Shown here: positions 61,194 to 64,000 of the stretch, in pieces | Layout of the letters: each line of letters begins with the position of its first letter | How positions within the stretch are numbered: position 1 is the first letter of the stretch | NCBI GenBank assembly: GCA_903825285.1 | Contig: CAIJZY010000003.1 | Coordinates: forward strand, 1 to 64,000 | Length of the DNA stretch: 64,000 bases | Origin: an uncultured Opitutia bacterium | GTDB taxonomy: Bacteria > Verrucomicrobiota > Verrucomicrobiia > Opitutales > Opitutaceae | Direction of reading: 5' to 3' | The notes under the pieces: generated by a model | Database searches by the model: none | Told to the model about the DNA's origin: nothing | Seen by the model: the letters and a program-made list of their open reading frames with translations, nothing else | Made by a program: the position numbers and the translations under genes

Positions 61194-63431
61194 ATGATCG
61201 TAGGCGTCCATCCGCTCGCCGGCTTCGACAAGCTGCTGCACTACCGCGTGCCGGAGTCGCTGCGCGCGTCCGTCGCCGTCGGCTCGCTCGTGCGCGTGCC
61301 CGTGCTGAACGCGCTGCGGCTGGGCATCGTCGGCGAGATCGGCGCGCCGCCGGACTTCCCGCTCGACCGGCTGAAGCCACTGGCGCAGGTCGTCCACCCG
61401 TTCCCCGCGCTGCCCCCGGACCTGCTGGAACTCGCGCGCTGGATGGCGCGGTACTATGCCTGCGGGCTCGACAGCATCATCGAGACGATGCTGCCCGCGG
61501 CGGTGCGCAACGGCGCCGGGCTCAAGCAGGAGAAGAGGCTCGAGCTGGTCCGCTCGCTGGCCCCCGACGAGGTGGCGGAGCTCGCCAAGCGCGCGCCGCA
61601 GCAGGCCCGGCTCTACCAGTTCCTGACCCAGCAGTTTCGGCCGCAGAAGAAGTCCCTCGTCCTCGCCCGCCTCGACCTCACCGCCGCGGTGGCCGCGGGG
61701 CTGGCGAAGCGCGGCGTGATCCGCGAGGTGGCGCTGCGCGTCGAGCGCGTGGCGTACGACGACGCGGTGGAGCAGGGCGAACTCGTCGCCTCGCAGCCGC
61801 ACCGGCTCAACGCCGAGCAGGAGGCCGCGGTCGCGGCGCTCGGCACCGCGCTGGGGGGGGAGAAGTTCGGCGTGTCGCTGTTGCACGGCGTGACCGGCTC
61901 GGGCAAGACCGAGGTGTACCTGCGCGCCATCGACCTCGCGCTGAAGGCCGGCGGCGGGGTGATTTTCCTGGTGCCCGAGGTGGCGCTCACGCCGCAGACG
62001 GTGGCGCGGCTGCGCGCGCGGCTCGAGGCGATCGCGCCCGGGCACCGCTGCGTGGTCTGGCACAGCCACCTGAGCGAGGGCGAGCGCCTCGACGGCTGGC
62101 TCGCGCTGGCCACGGGCGAGGCGCGCGTGGTGGTGGGCGCGCGGTCCGCGGTCTTCGCCCCCGTGCACAACCTGCGGCTCATCGTCGTGGACGAGGAGCA
62201 CGAGCCGGCCTACAAGCAGGACGAGACGCCGCGGTACCACGGCCGGGACGTGGCGGTGATGCGCGCGAAGCTCAACCGCGCGACCTGCGTGCTCGGCTCG
62301 GCGACGCCCTCGCTGGAAAGTTACGCCAACGCGCAGGCGGGGAAGTACCGGCTGCTGGAACTGCGGGAGCGCGTGGACGCGCGCAAGCTGCCGCACATCC
62401 ACGTGGTGGACCTCCGCGTCGAGGCGCTGAAGCAGCGCGCGATGCCGACGCTGTCCCAGGGGCTGGTGTCCGCCATGCGCGACCGGCTGGAGCGGCGCGA
62501 GCAGACGATCCTCTTCATCAACCGCCGCGGCTATTCCTCGGCCATGCTCTGCACCAAGTGCGGCCACACGGAGGAGTGCCCGCACTGCAGCATCGCGCTG
62601 ACCTACCACCGGGCCGACGAGACGCTGCGCTGCCACCTCTGCGGCGAGCAGCGACCGGCGCCGGTGCGCTGCCCGCAGTGCGGCGCGCCGGAGATCCGCT
62701 GGCGCGGCCTCGGCACGCAGCGGGTGGAGGAGGCCGTGCGGCGGCTGCTGCCGCGGGCGCGGATCGAGCGCATGGACACCGACACGATGTCGAAGAAGAA
62801 CCGCTTCCGCGAGGTGCTCTCCCAGTTCCGCGCCGGCCGGATCGACGTGCTCGTCGGCACCCAGATGATCGGCAAGGGCCTCGACTTCCCCAACGTCACG
62901 CTGGTGGGCCTGATCGACGCGGACATCTCCATGCACATCCCGGACTTCCGGGCCAACGAGCGCACCTTCCAGCTCCTCGTGCAGGTCGCGGGCCGGGCCG
63001 GCCGCGGCGACCGCGCGGGCGAGGTGATGGTGCAGACCTTCACGCCGCACGCCGAGGCGATCCAGTTCTCGCGCCACGCGGATTTCGCCGGCTTCGCCGC
63101 GGCCGAGCTGAAGATCCGGAAGGAGTTCCGCTACCCGCCGTACCGGCACCTGATCCACCACCTGTTCCGCGGGCCGAATCCCGAGAAGCTCAAGTTCTTC
63201 GCCGAGCAGTGGGCCCGGCTGGTGGAGCGCGAGCTCGGCAGCCGCCTCGAGGTGCGGGGACCGTCGCCGTCGCCGATCGAGAAGATCAAGGACGAGTACC
63301 GCTGGCAGGTGTGGTACTTCACCGCCGCGGTGACGCAGGTCGTGCCCGAGCTGGCCCGCCTGCGCGCAGCCTTCAAGTGGCCGGACGACCTCACGCAGGT
63401 GATGGACGTGGACCCGATGAGTCTGGTCTAA
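61194..63431 (+). CDS. priA: Primosomal protein N' (replication restart helicase PriA)
   Basis: 745 residues. 3'-5' helicase reloading the replisome at stalled forks. Walker A is [11 protein letters not shown], Walker B DEEH in [20 protein letters not shown], and the zinc-binding cluster [13 protein letters not shown] with CHLCGEQ and CPQCG. The C-terminus is normal. The ATG at 61194 begins [13 protein letters not shown], the canonical PriA start; the frame upstream is not conserved. Starts 126 bases from the divergent Fur-like gene. Confidence 0.96.
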   Translation: MIVGVHPLAGFDKLLHYRVPESLRASVAVGSLVRVPVLNALRLGIVGEIGAPPDFPLDRLKPLAQVVHPFPALPPDLLELARWMARYYACGLDSIIETMLPAAVRNGAGLKQEKRLELVRSLAPDEVAELAKRAPQQARLYQFLTQQFRPQKKSLVLARLDLTAAVAAGLAKRGVIREVALRVERVAYDDAVEQGELVASQPHRLNAEQEAAVAALGTALGGEKFGVSLLHGVTGSGKTEVYLRAIDLALKAGGGVIFLVPEVALTPQTVARLRARLEAIAPGHRCVVWHSHLSEGERLDGWLALATGEARVVVGARSAVFAPVHNLRLIVVDEEHEPAYKQDETPRYHGRDVAVMRAKLNRATCVLGSATPSLESYANAQAGKYRLLELRERVDARKLPHIHVVDLRVEALKQRAMPTLSQGLVSAMRDRLERREQTILFINRRGYSSAMLCTKCGHTEECPHCSIALTYHRADETLRCHLCGEQRPAPVRCPQCGAPEIRWRGLGTQRVEEAVRRLLPRARIERMDTDTMSKKNRFREVLSQFRAGRIDVLVGTQMIGKGLDFPNVTLVGLIDADISMHIPDFRANERTFQLLVQVAGRAGRGDRAGEVMVQTFTPHAEAIQFSRHADFAGFAAAELKIRKEFRYPPYRHLIHHLFRGPNPEKLKFFAEQWARLVERELGSRLEVRGPSPSPIEKIKDEYRWQVWYFTAAVTQVVPELARLRAAFKWPDDLTQVMDVDPMSLV

Positions 63432-63446
63432 ACCGGCGACGATTTG

Positions 63447-63530
63447 GGGAAACGCTAATGGACGCTCATTTTCGCTTATGCGTCGGCAGCTGACCGGATT
63501 TGCGGGCATTAGCGTCAATTAGTGGTTCCC
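63447..63530. repeat. Inverted repeat of gctaat/attagc words
   Basis: Arms 63447-63475 and 63502-63530 are complementary at 22 of 29 positions. Each contains the word pair attagcgtc.attag in opposite orientation. It fills the gap between priA and the YecH-like gene and likely forms a hairpin; no T-run follows. Confidence 0.6.
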
Positions 63531-63560
63531 ACCGGACCGGAACCAACTATGGTCGGCGGC

Positions 63561-63803
63561 ATGTCTTCCAGCATTCACGGGCACGACGTCATTGATATGA
63601 TCCAGGCGTCGGGCCTGTCCTACACCACCGAAACGCTGCAGGCGGCGATCGTCGCGCGGTTCGGCGCCGAGGCGCGGTTCCACACCTGCTCGGCGGAGGG
63701 CATGGATGCCGGCCAGCTGATCGCCTTCTTCGACCAGCGCGGCAAGTTCGCGGGGACCGCCGAGGGATTTACCATCCCTGCGGACCGGGTCTGCTCGCAC
63801 TGA
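63561..63803 (+). CDS. YecH family metal-binding protein
   Basis: 80 residues from the ATG at 63561. Pattern of the YecH/DUF2492 family: HGHDVIDMIQASG, ARFGAEARFHTCSAEGMDAG, LIAFFDQRGKF and a final CSH. Histidines and cysteines (HGHD, HTCS, CSH) suggest metal binding. Function unknown. The ATG at 63522 is less likely because MVPTGPEP is not conserved. Confidence 0.85.
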   Translation: MSSSIHGHDVIDMIQASGLSYTTETLQAAIVARFGAEARFHTCSAEGMDAGQLIAFFDQRGKFAGTAEGFTIPADRVCSH

Positions 63804-63929
63804 CGGCGCTTGAGGCGGGGTGGAGCACGCGGCCCGAGTCTGGGTTGCCGCGGATCACGCGGATGATCGCGGATCCGTGCACGGGCGGACCAGCTTGCCT
63901 CGACGCTTGACGCTTGCCATGACCGTTGC

Positions 63930-64000
63930 ATGAAGCGCCCTTGTCTCCCGTTGCTGCTCATGCCCGCGCTCCTGGCGTATCCCGTTTGCGCTTCAGCGGC
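63930..64000 (+). CDS. Start of a secreted protein, cut by the window edge
   Basis: The ATG at 63930 opens a frame of 23 visible codons: a basic start (MKR) and hydrophobic core (PLLLMPALLAYPV) then CASAA, a signal peptide with a likely cleavage site. The rest lies beyond the window. The 126 bases before it hold three cgcggat copies and a TTGAC-like -35 candidate. Confidence 0.6.
   Translation, partial: MKRPCLPLLLMPALLAYPVCASA

Noticed and set aside
61065-63518. 817-codon minus-strand frame over priA
   Set aside because: Shadow of priA with repetitive Arg/Leu/Val composition.
1-64000. CRISPR array, insertion sequence, prophage or rRNA
   Set aside because: No direct-repeat/spacer array, transposase, integrase, structural phage gene or rRNA-like sequence was found.

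Overview
The window is high-GC bacterial DNA that looks like a chromosome segment of a Verrucomicrobiota bacterium, most likely family Opitutaceae. This is judged from protein style and gene content, not from a database search: a fused SecDF, a biosynthetic arginine decarboxylase, both GltX and GlnS, a type IV-pilin-like protein, polysaccharide-active enzymes, several families of palindromic intergenic repeats, and a scarcity of Shine-Dalgarno sequences. No rRNA, CRISPR array, insertion sequence or integrase gene was seen.

Layout. 1-7.1 kb: speA is divergent from yajC-secDF (Sec translocon accessory proteins) and recJ, followed by a tRNA-Arg(ACG) with a strong terminator. 7.1-11.4 kb: a less GC-rich, accessory-looking stretch next to the tRNA holds short unrelated genes (a secreted protein, GNAT, SnoaL-like, YdeI/OmdA-like, DoxX, a MetA-like outer-membrane protein and a small membrane protein). 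11.4-18.6 kb: a URO-D-like methyltransferase, a SAM methyltransferase, a cytidylate-kinase-like protein, an Fsr-type MFS exporter and a DUF5703-type glycosidase. 18.8-21.9 kb: a GntR-ABC ATPase-permease operon with a palindromic operator candidate at the regulator's start codon. 22-31 kb: hpf, SDR-rluA, an M14 peptidase, gltX, a small His/Lys-rich secreted protein, glnS, a CBS/DRTGG-type Mn pyrophosphatase and a prepilin-like protein.

31-42.5 kb: ilvE, then mcsA-mcsB-clpC (protein-arginine phosphorylation and regulated proteolysis, without ctsR), a LysR regulator divergent from leuC-leuD, exbB-exbD, an SDR and a lipoprotein. 42.7-52.3 kb: a Lys-rich small protein, a GAF/HD-GYP signalling protein, a polygalacturonase (GH28), a GT87/DUF2029-like membrane protein, and a run of poorly known envelope proteins: a membrane-anchored J-domain protein with a duplicated C-terminal motif, an anchored coiled coil and a BamE-like protein. 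An AEC transporter follows. 52.3-64 kb: xseB-dxs, an M48 protease, an EEP-family nuclease/phosphatase, an IPT lipoprotein, hemW-M23 peptidase, a Fur-like regulator with a TPR protein, priA, a YecH-like protein and the start of a secreted protein cut by the window edge.

At least seven kinds of inverted or tandem repeat sit in the intergenic gaps. One occurs twice, at the left edge and at 41.5 kb. Most of the window is housekeeping. The best leads for something new are the J-domain/coiled-coil/BamE-like envelope locus, the Fur-like protein lacking the usual histidine cluster, the HD-GYP protein with a large insertion, and the repeat families. No clearly new multi-gene system is proven here.
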